Shown here in pieces: positions 32,166 to 41,445 of a stretch of DNA of 64,000 nucleotides (positions within the stretch are counted from its first letter, which is position 1; each line of letters starts with the position of its first letter). Both the position numbers and the translations under genes were made by a program. The notes beneath the pieces were generated by a model that saw only the letters and a program-made list of their open reading frames with translations, searched no databases and was not told where the DNA came from. The stretch comes from Pseudoxanthomonas sp. Root630 (GTDB taxonomy: Bacteria; Pseudomonadota; Gammaproteobacteria; Xanthomonadales; Xanthomonadaceae): assembly GCF_001427585.1 (NCBI RefSeq), contig NZ_LMGY01000003.1, positions 62,001-126,000 of the forward strand, read 5' to 3'.

Positions 32166-32586
32166 GCCTCGCCAGGACCTGCGCATCGAGGTCGCGCTGA
32201 GCCCGGCCTTTCACGACTGCGACGCCATGCAGGTGGTCTGGCACGGGCACTATTTCAAGTACCTGGAGATCGCCCGCTGCGCGCTGCTGCAGCGCTTCGA
32301 CTACGACTATCCGCAGATGCAGGCATCCGGCTTCATGTGGCCCATCGTCGATACGCGGGTGAAGTACATCCGCCCGCTGCGGTACATGCAGGCGTTGCGC
32401 GTATCGGCCCGGATCACCGAGTGGGAAAACCGGCTGAAGATGGAATACGAGATCCGCGACGAAGGGAGCGGGGAAGTCCTGACGCGCGCCCATACGCTGC
32501 AGGTCGCGGTCGACGCGGCTTCAGGCGAGATGCTGTATCAGTGCCCCCCGGTCCTGTGGGAACGCCTGGGAGTCCCCGCGCCATGA
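32149..32586 (+). CDS. 4-hydroxybenzoyl-CoA-thioesterase-like hot-dog protein
   Basis: 145 residues. The catalytic Asp region AFHDCDAMQVVWHGHYFKYLE is the signature of the 4HBT/YbgC thioesterase fold. It probably releases the polyene chain from its carrier or edits misprimed carriers. Two ATGs (32149, 32155) are possible. It overlaps the lyase gene by 17 bases and the LolA-like gene by four. Confidence 0.9.
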   Translation: MSMPAEPRQDLRIEVALSPAFHDCDAMQVVWHGHYFKYLEIARCALLQRFDYDYPQMQASGFMWPIVDTRVKYIRPLRYMQALRVSARITEWENRLKMEYEIRDEGSGEVLTRAHTLQVAVDAASGEMLYQCPPVLWERLGVPAP

Positions 32587-33224
32587 TGTCGCCCCGCCTG
32601 CTGGTTTCTTTGTTCCTCCTGGGTTTCCTTGTGATCCCATTTCATGGGGAGGCTGCCAACTCGTCTGCGCCCGATCCGCTGGCACAGGCGCGCACGCAGG
32701 TCGCGCAGGTGCCGTTGCTGCGCGGTGGTTTTTCGCAGGAGAAGCAGGTCGCGGGCTTCCGCAATCCGCTTCGCTCCTCCGGCCGCTTCGTACTGGCGCG
32801 CGAAAAGGGCGTGGTCTGGACGACGGTGGCGCCATTCCCCTCCGAGATCGTCATCACCCGCGACCGCATCGTCAGTCGCCAGCGCGACGGGAGCGCACGG
32901 GTCGAGGTCGATGGTCGCCAGCAGCCCGGCCTGCGTACCGTGAACGCGATGATGTTCGCGTTGATGAGCGGTGACATGAAGGCGCTGACGACGACGTTCG
33001 ACGTGAAGAGCGAGCCGACGGACGGGAAGGGATGGCGGATGACGCTGTCGCCGCGGTCGCGACAACTCGCCCAGGCATTCACTTCGGTGCGCCTGGCCGG
33101 CGACCGCTATGTGCGCGAAGTGGAGCTGCGTGAAGCCAACGGCGACATCACCCGCCTGCGTTTCGACGGAATGAGCGAAACGCCCGCCACGTTGACGCGC
33201 GACGAGGCGGCCCGGTTTGACTGA
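32583..33224 (+). CDS. LolA-like outer-membrane lipoprotein carrier protein
   Basis: 213 residues with a cleavable signal peptide (LLVSLFLLGFLVIPFHGEAA). The rest matches the LolA-like fold: LRGGFSQEKQVAGFRNPLRSSGRF and TLSPRSRQLAQAF. Aryl polyene clusters carry such a periplasmic carrier next to an MMPL exporter; it is likely to ferry the finished polyene lipid across the periplasm. Confidence 0.87.
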   Translation: MMSPRLLVSLFLLGFLVIPFHGEAANSSAPDPLAQARTQVAQVPLLRGGFSQEKQVAGFRNPLRSSGRFVLAREKGVVWTTVAPFPSEIVITRDRIVSRQRDGSARVEVDGRQQPGLRTVNAMMFALMSGDMKALTTTFDVKSEPTDGKGWRMTLSPRSRQLAQAFTSVRLAGDRYVREVELREANGDITRLRFDGMSETPATLTRDEAARFD

Positions 33225-35604
33225 CTCGCAGGTGTCGCCGGAAGCGGACCGCAGGCTGCGCGGCTGGCGCTGGCTCGCGCTGGCATGGTGGCTCGCACTG
33301 GTGGCCGTGGCCTGGCACCAATGGGGGTTCTGGCAGTCGCCGCGCATCGACAGCGACATCCTCGCCCTGCTGCCGCAGGATGCGGGCGATCCCGCAGTGG
33401 CCGACGCCACGCGGCGGATCGCCGGCAACAGTTCGCGGGATGTCGTGGTGATGCTCGGGGCGGACGACGCGGAGGCCGTGCTGCGTGCGCGCCACGCCTT
33501 CGAAGCCTTCGTGCAGGACCGTGCGACGAAGGGGAACGACCTGTTGGTGGCGGAGCGTTCGCCCGAAGACTGGTTCGCCCAGGCGCGCGACGTGCTGGCG
33601 CCGCACCGCGATCGCCTGCTCACCGCGGCGCAGCGCCAGCACCTCGAGAACACGCCGGTCGACACGCTCGCCGAATCGGCATTGGCGGCACTGTACGGCC
33701 CCATGGGGGCGCCGCGTCTCACCGAGTGGCGCAGCGATCCGCTCGGCCTGTGGCCGCAGTGGTGGCAGGCCCAGGCGGCGGCATCGGGCATGACGCTGGA
33801 TGGCGACGGGTTGCTGCAGGCCGAAGACCGTCATTGGGCCGTGCTGCAATTCACCTTGCGCGATTCCGCTTTCAAGCTGGATGGCGAGCGCAGGCTGCAG
33901 GATCTGCTGGATGGAGCGTCCGCCGCGGCGACCGCCGCCGCACCCGGTCTGCGCGTATTGAAGGCGGGCGTGCCCTTGCATGCGGAATCCGCGGCGGTGC
34001 AGGCCAACCGCGAGGTCAACACCATCGGCTGGGGCTCGCTGGCGGCCGTGCTGCTGCTGGTCTGGCTGGCATTCCGTTCGCTGCGCCCGCTGTTGCTCGT
34101 CGCGCTGTCGTTGTTGGTGGGCTGCGCTGTGGCGCTGACGGTCACCGTGCTGGTCTTCGGCAAGATCCACCTGCTGACGTTGATCTTCGGTGCGAGTCTG
34201 GTGGGCGTCGCGGAGGACTACGGCATCCATTGGTTCGCCTCGCGCCAGGGCGAACCCAAGGCGCGCCGCTGGTCGCTGTTGCGCCACCTGCTGCCGGGCC
34301 TGTGGCTGGCATTGCTGACCAGCGCGATGGCATATCTGGCACTGGGGCTCGCGCCGTTCCCGGGACTGCGCCAGATGGCGTTGTTCTCGGTGGTCGGCCT
34401 GACGGCGGCCTTCCTTACCGTGATCTTCGCCTTCCCGTGGCTGGATGGGGGCCAGATGCGCACGACGGCATTCTCGCGCTGGTTGGGCGGCACGCTGGCG
34501 GGCTGGCCGCGCCTGGCGAGTCGCCGGAGCGGCATCGTGCTCGCGGTCATCGTCCTCGTGATCGCAGTGCCGGGTCTTCTCCGCGTGCATGGCAATGACG
34601 ACCTGCGCAGCCTGCAGTCCTCTCCACCCGCGCTGATCGCGCAGCAGCGCGATGTGGGACGTCTGCTGGGCATGCCGAGCCCGGCGCAGTTCTATCTGGT
34701 GCAGGGACGCGATGCCGAGCAGGTGCTGCGGCGCGAAGAGCAACTGGTGGCGCGTCTGCACCAGGCGGAGGCGCAGGACAAGGTCGGCGGACACCGCGCG
34801 CTCAGCGATTGGTTGCCGTCGCAGCAACGTCAACAAGCGGACGCCGCGTTGACCACGCGCGTCGAAAACGGGGTGCTGGCGAAGCTGGCGGCCGCCACGG
34901 GGGAGACCCTGACCCGCGGGGCGTTCGCGACGCGACCGCTCGATCTCGAGACATTCATCGCATCGCCGGCCGCACTGCCGGTGCGCCATCTCTGGTTGGG
35001 ACAGGTGGGGCAGGGCATGGCCTCGGTGGTGATGGTCAACGACCTGTCGCGCCCCGATGCGCTCACCACGTTCGCCGCGCAGGCGGAAGGCCTCGAGGGT
35101 GTGCGCTGGGTCGATCGCACCGCCGACATCTCGCGCCTGCTGCAGCACTACCGCCGCATGATGACCGGCCTGCTGCTGGCGGGCGTGGTGGTGGTCTTCG
35201 GTGTGCTGGCGCTGCGCTATCGATGGCAGGCCTGGCGCGTGATCACGCCTACCTTGCTTGCCGGCGTGCTGACCGTGGCGCTGCTGGGCTGGCTCGGCCA
35301 GCCGCTGCAGTTGTTCAACGTGCTGGCGCTGATGCTGTTGCTCGGCATGGGCATCGACTACGGCATCTTCCTGGTCGAACACCGTGGCGATGCCAGCGCC
35401 TGGCTGGCGGTCTGCGTGGGTGCCGCGAGTACGTGGTTGTCGTTCGGCCTGCTGGGACTGTCGGCGACACCGGCGCTGCGTGCCTTCGGCTTGACCCTGT
35501 TGTTCGGCATCGGCCTGGTCTGGCTGCTGTCGCCGCTGTTCCGGCCGGCACCGGATCAACCTTCCCCGCCACCCTCCCCATCGAACGGACACACTTCCGC
35601 ATGA
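33217..35604 (+). CDS. MMPL/RND-type exporter (aryl polyene cluster)
   Basis: 795 residues from a TTG overlapping the LolA-like stop. Two repeats, each with one helix, a large periplasmic domain and five more helices (LAAVLLLVWLAFRSLRPLLLVAL in the first; GLLLAGVVVVFGVLALRYR in the second). LVGVAEDYGIHWFASR and GMGIDYGIFLVEH show the conserved Asp-Tyr proton-relay pairs of MMPL proteins. Presumed to extract polyene lipid from the inner membrane for LolA. Confidence 0.9.
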   Translation: MTDSQVSPEADRRLRGWRWLALAWWLALVAVAWHQWGFWQSPRIDSDILALLPQDAGDPAVADATRRIAGNSSRDVVVMLGADDAEAVLRARHAFEAFVQDRATKGNDLLVAERSPEDWFAQARDVLAPHRDRLLTAAQRQHLENTPVDTLAESALAALYGPMGAPRLTEWRSDPLGLWPQWWQAQAAASGMTLDGDGLLQAEDRHWAVLQFTLRDSAFKLDGERRLQDLLDGASAAATAAAPGLRVLKAGVPLHAESAAVQANREVNTIGWGSLAAVLLLVWLAFRSLRPLLLVALSLLVGCAVALTVTVLVFGKIHLLTLIFGASLVGVAEDYGIHWFASRQGEPKARRWSLLRHLLPGLWLALLTSAMAYLALGLAPFPGLRQMALFSVVGLTAAFLTVIFAFPWLDGGQMRTTAFSRWLGGTLAGWPRLASRRSGIVLAVIVLVIAVPGLLRVHGNDDLRSLQSSPPALIAQQRDVGRLLGMPSPAQFYLVQGRDAEQVLRREEQLVARLHQAEAQDKVGGHRALSDWLPSQQRQQADAALTTRVENGVLAKLAAATGETLTRGAFATRPLDLETFIASPAALPVRHLWLGQVGQGMASVVMVNDLSRPDALTTFAAQAEGLEGVRWVDRTADISRLLQHYRRMMTGLLLAGVVVVFGVLALRYRWQAWRVITPTLLAGVLTVALLGWLGQPLQLFNVLALMLLLGMGIDYGIFLVEHRGDASAWLAVCVGAASTWLSFGLLGLSATPALRAFGLTLLFGIGLVWLLSPLFRPAPDQPSPPPSPSNGHTSA

Positions 35605-36833
35605 AGACGGAACGCACTGAAATCCTCATCATCGGAGCCGGCCCGGCGGGCTCGGTCGCCGCCGCGATGTTGCGCCAGCAGGGCCGCAAGGTGCTGATCG
35701 TCGAGCGCGAGCAGTTCCCGCGCTTCTCCATCGGCGAGAGTCTGCTGCCGCAAAGCATGGAGTACATCGAAGCCGCAGGCCTGCTGCAGGACGTGGTCGA
35801 AGCCGGCTTCCAGTACAAGAACGGCGCTGCTTTCGTGCGCGGCGAACGCACCACCGAGTTCGATTTCCGCGACAAGTTCTCGCCGGGCTGGGGCACGACC
35901 TACCAGGTCCAGCGCGCCGACTTCGACCACGTGCTGGCGAAGGGTGCCGAGCGCATGGGCGCGGACGTGCGCTACCGCCACGAGGTACTGTCGGCCGAGC
36001 CCGGCGAAACGCCCCGCGTCACCGTGCGGCCGCCCGATGGCGAGGCGTACGTGATCGAAGCGGACTTCATGCTGGATGCCAGTGGTTTTGGCCGTCTGCT
36101 GCCGCGCCTGCTGAAGCTCGAATCGCCGTCCAACTTCCCCGTACGCGGTGCGATTTTCACGCACGTACGTGACCACATCCCGGCGGATGCGGGTTTCGAC
36201 CGCAACAAGATCCTGATCACCACGCACCCCGAACACGTGGACGTCTGGTACTGGACCATCCCGTTCTCCAACGGTTGTTGCTCGCTGGGCGTGGTGGCCG
36301 AGCAGTCCTTCCTGGATCGCTACACCGGGACCGAACTGGAACGCCTGCAGGCCATCGTCGGCGAAGATCCGAATCTGACGCGCCTGCTGAAGAACGCCGA
36401 ATGGGCGGTGCTGCCGGTGCGCCAGATCACCGGTTACTCCGCCAACGTGCGCTCGCTGTGGGGCCCGGGCTACGCGCTGCTCGGCAACGCGGGCGAATTC
36501 CTCGACCCGGTGTTCTCCTCCGGCGTCACCATCGCGTTCAAGTCCGCGCAGCTGGCCAGCGACTGCCTGCGCCGTCATTACGATGGCGAGAAGGTGGACT
36601 GGGAGACGGACTTCGCCGAACCGCTGCGGGGTGGTGTGCAGACGTTCCGTCGGTTCGTGGAATCGTGGTATGCCGGCGGTTTCCAGAAGATCATCTTCCA
36701 CCCCGATCCGCAGCCGGACATCCGTCGGATGATCTGCTCGATCCTCGCCGGCTACGCCTGGGACAGGAAGAACCCCTACGTCGCCGAAACGCAGCGCCGC
36801 CTGCAGGTGCTGGAGCAGTTGTGCGGCGCCTGA
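35601..36833 (+). CDS. FAD-dependent oxidoreductase (halogenase-like family)
   Basis: 410 residues. FAD-binding IIGAGPAGSVAAAMLRQQGR and the second loop GNAGEFLDPVFSSGVTIAFKS. This is the group-A monooxygenase/tryptophan-halogenase superfamily; the halogenase WxWxIP motif is represented by VWYWTIPFSNG. Classical xanthomonadins carry bromine and hydroxyl groups on the ring, so a halogenase or hydroxylase role is plausible, but the active-site Lys of tryptophan halogenases is not established here. Confidence 0.87.
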   Translation: MKTERTEILIIGAGPAGSVAAAMLRQQGRKVLIVEREQFPRFSIGESLLPQSMEYIEAAGLLQDVVEAGFQYKNGAAFVRGERTTEFDFRDKFSPGWGTTYQVQRADFDHVLAKGAERMGADVRYRHEVLSAEPGETPRVTVRPPDGEAYVIEADFMLDASGFGRLLPRLLKLESPSNFPVRGAIFTHVRDHIPADAGFDRNKILITTHPEHVDVWYWTIPFSNGCCSLGVVAEQSFLDRYTGTELERLQAIVGEDPNLTRLLKNAEWAVLPVRQITGYSANVRSLWGPGYALLGNAGEFLDPVFSSGVTIAFKSAQLASDCLRRHYDGEKVDWETDFAEPLRGGVQTFRRFVESWYAGGFQKIIFHPDPQPDIRRMICSILAGYAWDRKNPYVAETQRRLQVLEQLCGA

Positions 36834-37369
36834 TCGCCCTGTTGCTGTTCGTCCTTTTGACGGCGTGCGCGTCGCGACCCGTGCGCGAGCCAGGCATCGC
36901 CTTGCCGCCGCTGCGGCTCGCACCCTCGGCGCTCGGGCAGGAGGTCGCATTGCAGCAGCGCCTGGTATTCCGGTTCGGGACGCAGGTGCGCGAACTCGAT
37001 GCGTTGCTCGAAGTCGATGCGCGCGATGTCCGGCTGGCGGTGCAGGCCATGGGCCGCACCGGCGTCACCCTGCAATGGGACGGCGAGCAGCTGTCCGAGC
37101 AACGCGCGGCCTGGTTGCCGGCGGCGGTGCGTGGCGAGCGCGTGCTGGACGATGTCCAGTTCAGTTTGTGGCCGGCGGACGCGGTGCGCGCCGCGCTGCC
37201 GCCCGGCTGGACGCTGTCCGACAACGGCGGGACGCGTGAACTGCTCCATGCGGGGCGCACCTGGCTCGTCCGTGAACGCGTGAATGCGACCACGCTGCAG
37301 GTTCGCAACGTGGCCGATGGCTATGATCTGACGATCGAATCGGTGGCCGGCGGAGACGTGCTTCCTTGA
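36821..37369 (+). CDS. DUF3261 lipoprotein of the aryl polyene cluster
   Basis: 182 residues from GTG, overlapping the preceding gene by 13 bases. The N-terminus RRLIALLLFVLLTACAS carries the lipobox LTAC. The mature part has the DUF3261 pattern (LEVDARDVRLAVQAMGRTGVTL; DVQFSLWPADAVRAALP), seen almost only in aryl polyene clusters. Probably an outer-membrane partner of the LolA-like carrier. Confidence 0.85.
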   Translation: MRRLIALLLFVLLTACASRPVREPGIALPPLRLAPSALGQEVALQQRLVFRFGTQVRELDALLEVDARDVRLAVQAMGRTGVTLQWDGEQLSEQRAAWLPAAVRGERVLDDVQFSLWPADAVRAALPPGWTLSDNGGTRELLHAGRTWLVRERVNATTLQVRNVADGYDLTIESVAGGDVLP

Positions 37370-38556
37370 ACGGCGACGCCATTTTCCTGAACGACCTTGG
37401 CATCGTGTGCGCCCTGGGTGCAGACAAGGCTGCGGTGCGCGAATGCCTGTTCCGCGACGACGCGCCCGCGGGCGTGGCGATGGACGACGCGCTGATCGCA
37501 GGTCGCAGCGTCGCGCTGGGCAAGGTCGTGACGCCCCTGCCTTCGCTCGATCACCATCCGGTGCAATTGCATGGGCGCAACAACGCGTTGCTGCGTGCCG
37601 CCTACCTGCAGATCCGCGAGGGTGTGCAGCAGGCCATCGAACGTTATGGGCCGGCGCGTGTCGCCGTCGTGGTGGGTACCAGCACGTCCGGCATCGGCGA
37701 AGCCGAGAAGGCCATGGCGCATTGGCGCCAACGCGGCGAATGGCCAGCCGGATTCCATTACGTGCAGCAGGAAATCGGCGCGCCGTCGCGCTTCCTGGCG
37801 GCGGAGGCCGGCGTGCGCGGGCCGGCATGGACGCTGTCGACCGCATGCTCTTCCAGCGCGAAAGCGATGGCCTCCGCAGCGCGCCTGCTGCGCACGGGCG
37901 TCGTGGATGCGGTGATCGCCGGTGGCGCGGATTCGCTCTGCGAGTTCACCGTGCGCGGCTTCATGGCGTTGGAGTCGGTATCCGTCGAGCGCTGCAATCC
38001 GTTTTCCCGGCATCGCCATGGCATCAACATCGGCGAAGGCGCCGCCCTGTTCCTGATGACGCGCCAGCCGGGGCCGGTGCGGCTGGCCGGGTGGGGCGAA
38101 ACATCGGACGCGCACCACATCTCGGCGCCCGCACCGGAGGGCCATGGTGCGATCGCGGCCATCGCGCAGGCACTGGATCGCGCGGGTCTCGACGCGGGCC
38201 AGATCGACTACGTCAACCTGCATGGCACGGCGACCCCGCAGAACGATGCGATGGAAAGCCGCGCCGTGGCCACCGCGCTGGGCGCGCAGGTGCCGGTCAG
38301 TTCCACCAAGCCGCTGACCGGCCATACGCTGGGCGCCGCCGGGGCGATCGAGGCAGGGCTGTGCTGGCTCGCGATGGTGGACAACCCGGGCCATCGGCTG
38401 CCGCCGCACTGGTGGGATGGCGCGACGGACCCGGCGTTGCCGGCGCTCGCCTTCGTCGGACCCGGCGAGCGGGCTCCGGGGCGGCTGAAGCATGTGTTGA
38501 GCCAGTCCTTCGCGTTCGGGGGCAGCAACGCGGTGCTGGTGTTCGCAGGGGAATGA
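37366..38556 (+). CDS. Beta-ketoacyl-ACP synthase A (aryl polyene cluster)
   Basis: 396 residues from TTG overlapping the DUF3261 stop. Complete Cys-His-His triad: STACSSSAKAM (active Cys), NLHGTATPQNDAMES (His) and KPLTGHTLGAAGAIEA (His). It elongates the polyene with malonyl-ACP. It lies apart from the incomplete chain-length factor at the cluster start and may act with that protein or with the second ketosynthase. Confidence 0.92.
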   Translation: MNGDAIFLNDLGIVCALGADKAAVRECLFRDDAPAGVAMDDALIAGRSVALGKVVTPLPSLDHHPVQLHGRNNALLRAAYLQIREGVQQAIERYGPARVAVVVGTSTSGIGEAEKAMAHWRQRGEWPAGFHYVQQEIGAPSRFLAAEAGVRGPAWTLSTACSSSAKAMASAARLLRTGVVDAVIAGGADSLCEFTVRGFMALESVSVERCNPFSRHRHGINIGEGAALFLMTRQPGPVRLAGWGETSDAHHISAPAPEGHGAIAAIAQALDRAGLDAGQIDYVNLHGTATPQNDAMESRAVATALGAQVPVSSTKPLTGHTLGAAGAIEAGLCWLAMVDNPGHRLPPHWWDGATDPALPALAFVGPGERAPGRLKHVLSQSFAFGGSNAVLVFAGE

Positions 38557-39011
38557 GCATGGACGTGCCGTACGACATCGAACGCGTGGTGCCGCACCGG
38601 GGGACGATGCGCCTGGTCGATCGCCTGGTGTCCTGGGACGAGGACACCGTGGCCGTCGAACTGCGCGTGCCGGAGGAAGGGCCATTCAGCCACGACGAGG
38701 GCGTCCCTGCCTGGGTCGGCGTGGAATACATGGCCCAGACCATTGCCGCCTGGGCGGGCTGCCATGCGCGGCGGGCCGGACGTGAGCCCTCGATCGGCTT
38801 CCTGCTGGGTACGCGCCGGTACGAAAGCCGGGTGTCCTGGTTCCGCGCCGGGGCATTACTTCGGGTGGAGGCGCGGCGCGAGCTGCTGGGCGACAATGGG
38901 CTGGGAATGTTCAGCTGCCGCATCCTGGGGGACGGCGAAGAACTGGCAACCGCCAATGTCTCGGTGTTCGAACCGCCGGACGCGATGGCCTATCTGGAGA
39001 GTGCGCAGTAA
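38553..39011 (+). CDS. Hot-dog 3-hydroxyacyl-ACP dehydratase-like protein
   Basis: 152 residues. Segment VVPHRGTMRLVDRLVSWD and WVGVEYMAQTIAAWAGCHAR resemble the FabA/FabZ-like dehydratases of aryl polyene clusters (ApeP type). It would remove water after ketoreduction, leaving each double bond unsaturated. The start overlaps the ketosynthase stop by four bases (ATGA). Confidence 0.87.
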   Translation: MSMDVPYDIERVVPHRGTMRLVDRLVSWDEDTVAVELRVPEEGPFSHDEGVPAWVGVEYMAQTIAAWAGCHARRAGREPSIGFLLGTRRYESRVSWFRAGALLRVEARRELLGDNGLGMFSCRILGDGEELATANVSVFEPPDAMAYLESAQ

Positions 39012-39745
39012 TGAGGGGAGAGACAACGGTCCTGGTCACCGGGGGGAGCCGGGGCATCGGCCGCGCGATAGCGCTGCGGCTGGCGCAGGATGGATTCGAC
39101 GTGGTCGTGCATTGCCGCAGCCGGGTGGAGGAAGCCGAAGCCGTCGCCGCGCAGGTGCGCGCGTTCGGGCGCGAAGCCCGCGTGCTGGCCTTCGACGTGG
39201 CCGACCGCGCCGCTGCGGCGCAGGCGCTCGAAGCCGACATCGCCGAACACGGCACGTACCACGGCGTGGTCTGCAACGCGGGCATCGCGCGCGACACCGC
39301 CTTTCCCGCGATGAGCGGCGAGGACTGGGATGCCGTGCTCGGCACCAACCTCGACGGCTTCTACAACGTCCTCAATCCGCTGGTGATGCCGCTGGTGCGC
39401 CGGCGCAAGCCCGGCCGCATCGTCACGCTGTCGTCGGTGTCGGGCCTGGTGGGCAATCGCGGGCAGGTCAACTACAGCGCGGCGAAGGCCGGCATCATCG
39501 GCGCGACCAAGGCGTTGGCGCTGGAACTGGCCAGCCGCGAGATCACCGTCAACTGCGTCGCCCCAGGCTTGATCGACACCGAGATGGTCAGCGGCGAAGT
39601 GGTGGACGAAGCCTTGAAGATGATCCCGATGAAGCGCGTGGGCAAACCGGAAGAAGTCGCGGCCGTGGTGTCGTTCCTGATGTCGCCGCAGGCGTCCTAT
39701 GTCACCCGCCAGGTGATCTCGGTCAACGGAGGGTTGGTCGGATGA
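39011..39745 (+). CDS. fabG: 3-oxoacyl-ACP reductase, FabG-like
   Basis: 244 residues of a classical SDR: TGGSRGIGRAIALRLAQDG, CNAGIARD, and the catalytic Ser, Tyr and Lys in LSSVSGLVGNRGQVNYSAAKAG. It reduces the ketone after each condensation. The gene begins on the last base of the previous stop. Symbol fabG is by family; it is probably the cluster-specific reductase and not the housekeeping enzyme. Confidence 0.92.
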   Translation: MRGETTVLVTGGSRGIGRAIALRLAQDGFDVVVHCRSRVEEAEAVAAQVRAFGREARVLAFDVADRAAAAQALEADIAEHGTYHGVVCNAGIARDTAFPAMSGEDWDAVLGTNLDGFYNVLNPLVMPLVRRRKPGRIVTLSSVSGLVGNRGQVNYSAAKAGIIGATKALALELASREITVNCVAPGLIDTEMVSGEVVDEALKMIPMKRVGKPEEVAAVVSFLMSPQASYVTRQVISVNGGLVG

Positions 39746-40983
39746 GTCGCATCGATCGACGCGTGGTGGTCACCGGCGCAGGCGCCATCAGCCCGCTGGG
39801 ACACGATTGGGAGAGCGTGCACCTGCGCCTGCGCGAGTGCCGCAATGCCGTGCGCCACATGGAAGACTGGGGCAAGTACGAAGGTCTCAACACGCGCCTC
39901 GCGGCGCCGGCCGAGCCGTTCGAACTGCCCGCCCACTACAACCGCAAGACCACCCGCAGCATGGGCCGCGTGGCGGTGATGGCGGTGCGCGCCACCGAAC
40001 TGGCGCTTGAACAGGCCGGTTTGCTGGGGCACCCGGTGCTGAAAAGCGGCAAGGTGGGCGTGTCGTACGGCTCGTCGGCCGGCAGCCACGAAGCCATCGG
40101 CGACTTCGGCCGCATGCTCAACGCGCATACCACCGAAGGCATCAACGCCACCACGTACCTGAAGATGATGAGCCACACCGCGCCGGTGAACATCGGTGTG
40201 TTCTTCGGCCTGACCGGGCGCGTCTACACCACGTCCAGCGCCTGTACCTCCGGCAGCCAGGGCGTCGGCTCGGCCTACGAGGCGATCCGCAACGGCAAGC
40301 AGGTGGCGATGATCGCCGGCGGCGCGGAACAGCTGGATGCGACCGCGGCCGCGGTGTTCGACACCTTGTTCGCCACCAGCGTGCGCAACCACGAGCCGGA
40401 AAGCACGCCGCGGCCGTTCGACGCCAACCGCGACGGCCTGGTGCTGGGCGAGGGCGCCTGCACGCTGGTGCTGGAAGAGCTGGAGCACGCGCTGGCGCGC
40501 GGCGCGACCATCCTGGGTGAGATGGTCGGTTACGGCACCAACAGCGACGGGCAGCATGTCACCCAGCCCAGTGCCGACACGATGGCGCAGGCGATGCGCC
40601 TCGCACTCGAGGACGCGGACCTGTCGCCGGACGTGATCGGCTACGTCAACGCGCACGGCACGGCCACCGACCACGGCGACATCGCCGAGACGACGGCGAC
40701 GGCGGCGGTGTTCGGCAACCGCATGCCGATCAGTTCGCTGAAGAGCTACGTGGGCCACACGCTGGGGGCGTGCGGTGCCTACGAGGCGTGGATCACGCTG
40801 CAGATGATGCGCGAGGGCTGGTTCGCCCCCACGCTGAACCTCGAGACGCGCGATCCGCGCTGCGCCGACCTGGACTACATCACCGGGGAAGGGCGCGAGC
40901 TGCAGACCGACTACGTGATGAACAACAACTTCGCGTTCGGCGGCATCAATACATCGATCATCTTCAAGCGCTGGAAAGACTGA
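39742..40983 (+). CDS. Beta-ketoacyl-ACP synthase B (aryl polyene cluster)
   Basis: 413 residues, FabF-like. Active Cys in YTTSSACTSGSQGVGSAYEA, His in NAHGTATDHGDIAE and His in KSYVGHTLGACGAYEA. Start ATG overlaps the fabG stop by four bases. It is the last gene of the tightly packed run; the next gene begins 24 bases later with a different character. Confidence 0.92.
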   Translation: MSRIDRRVVVTGAGAISPLGHDWESVHLRLRECRNAVRHMEDWGKYEGLNTRLAAPAEPFELPAHYNRKTTRSMGRVAVMAVRATELALEQAGLLGHPVLKSGKVGVSYGSSAGSHEAIGDFGRMLNAHTTEGINATTYLKMMSHTAPVNIGVFFGLTGRVYTTSSACTSGSQGVGSAYEAIRNGKQVAMIAGGAEQLDATAAAVFDTLFATSVRNHEPESTPRPFDANRDGLVLGEGACTLVLEELEHALARGATILGEMVGYGTNSDGQHVTQPSADTMAQAMRLALEDADLSPDVIGYVNAHGTATDHGDIAETTATAAVFGNRMPISSLKSYVGHTLGACGAYEAWITLQMMREGWFAPTLNLETRDPRCADLDYITGEGRELQTDYVMNNNFAFGGINTSIIFKRWKD

Positions 40984-41007
40984 CGTTCCACATCCACAGG
41001 GGGAAAG

Positions 41008-41445
41008 ATGGACAAGCGTTTCGTTTCGCTGCTGCTCGCGGCCGTGTTTGCCTTCGCCGCAGCACCTGGGTTCGCTGGCAAGCATGATCCGATGGATATC
41101 CCCGTCTACGAGCGGGTTGAATCGACGAACGGGATTCCACCCAGTGCCGCACGGATCAAGGCGGCCATCCTCCATGCGGGCAAGACGCGCGGCTGGACCA
41201 TGGTGGAAAGCGAGCCGGGGCGCGTCACCCTGCGCTACGCGCCGCGGACCCATGAGGTCGTGGTGGCCGTTCGTTACGACAACAACGGCTTCAAGATCGA
41301 ATACGTATCGAGCGTGGAGATGAACTATCGGGTCAAGGGAAACACACCCGAAATCCATGGGAACTACAACCGTTGGATCCGCAACCTTGCCCAGGACATT
41401 CAGATGTCGCCCGTGTTCCACCGTGCGGAGGCGGATGCGCCATGA
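41008..41445 (+). CDS. Secreted protein of unknown function
   Basis: 145 residues with a signal peptide (MDKRFVSLLLAAVFAFAAAP, cleavage probably after GFA). The mature part has a beta-strand-rich pattern (RVTLRYAPRTHEVVVAVRYD). A purine-rich stretch GGGGGAAAG lies just before the ATG. The stop overlaps the next start by four bases. The same first gene is often seen near aryl polyene clusters of xanthomonads, but no function is established. Confidence 0.7.
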   Translation: MDKRFVSLLLAAVFAFAAAPGFAGKHDPMDIPVYERVESTNGIPPSAARIKAAILHAGKTRGWTMVESEPGRVTLRYAPRTHEVVVAVRYDNNGFKIEYVSSVEMNYRVKGNTPEIHGNYNRWIRNLAQDIQMSPVFHRAEADAP

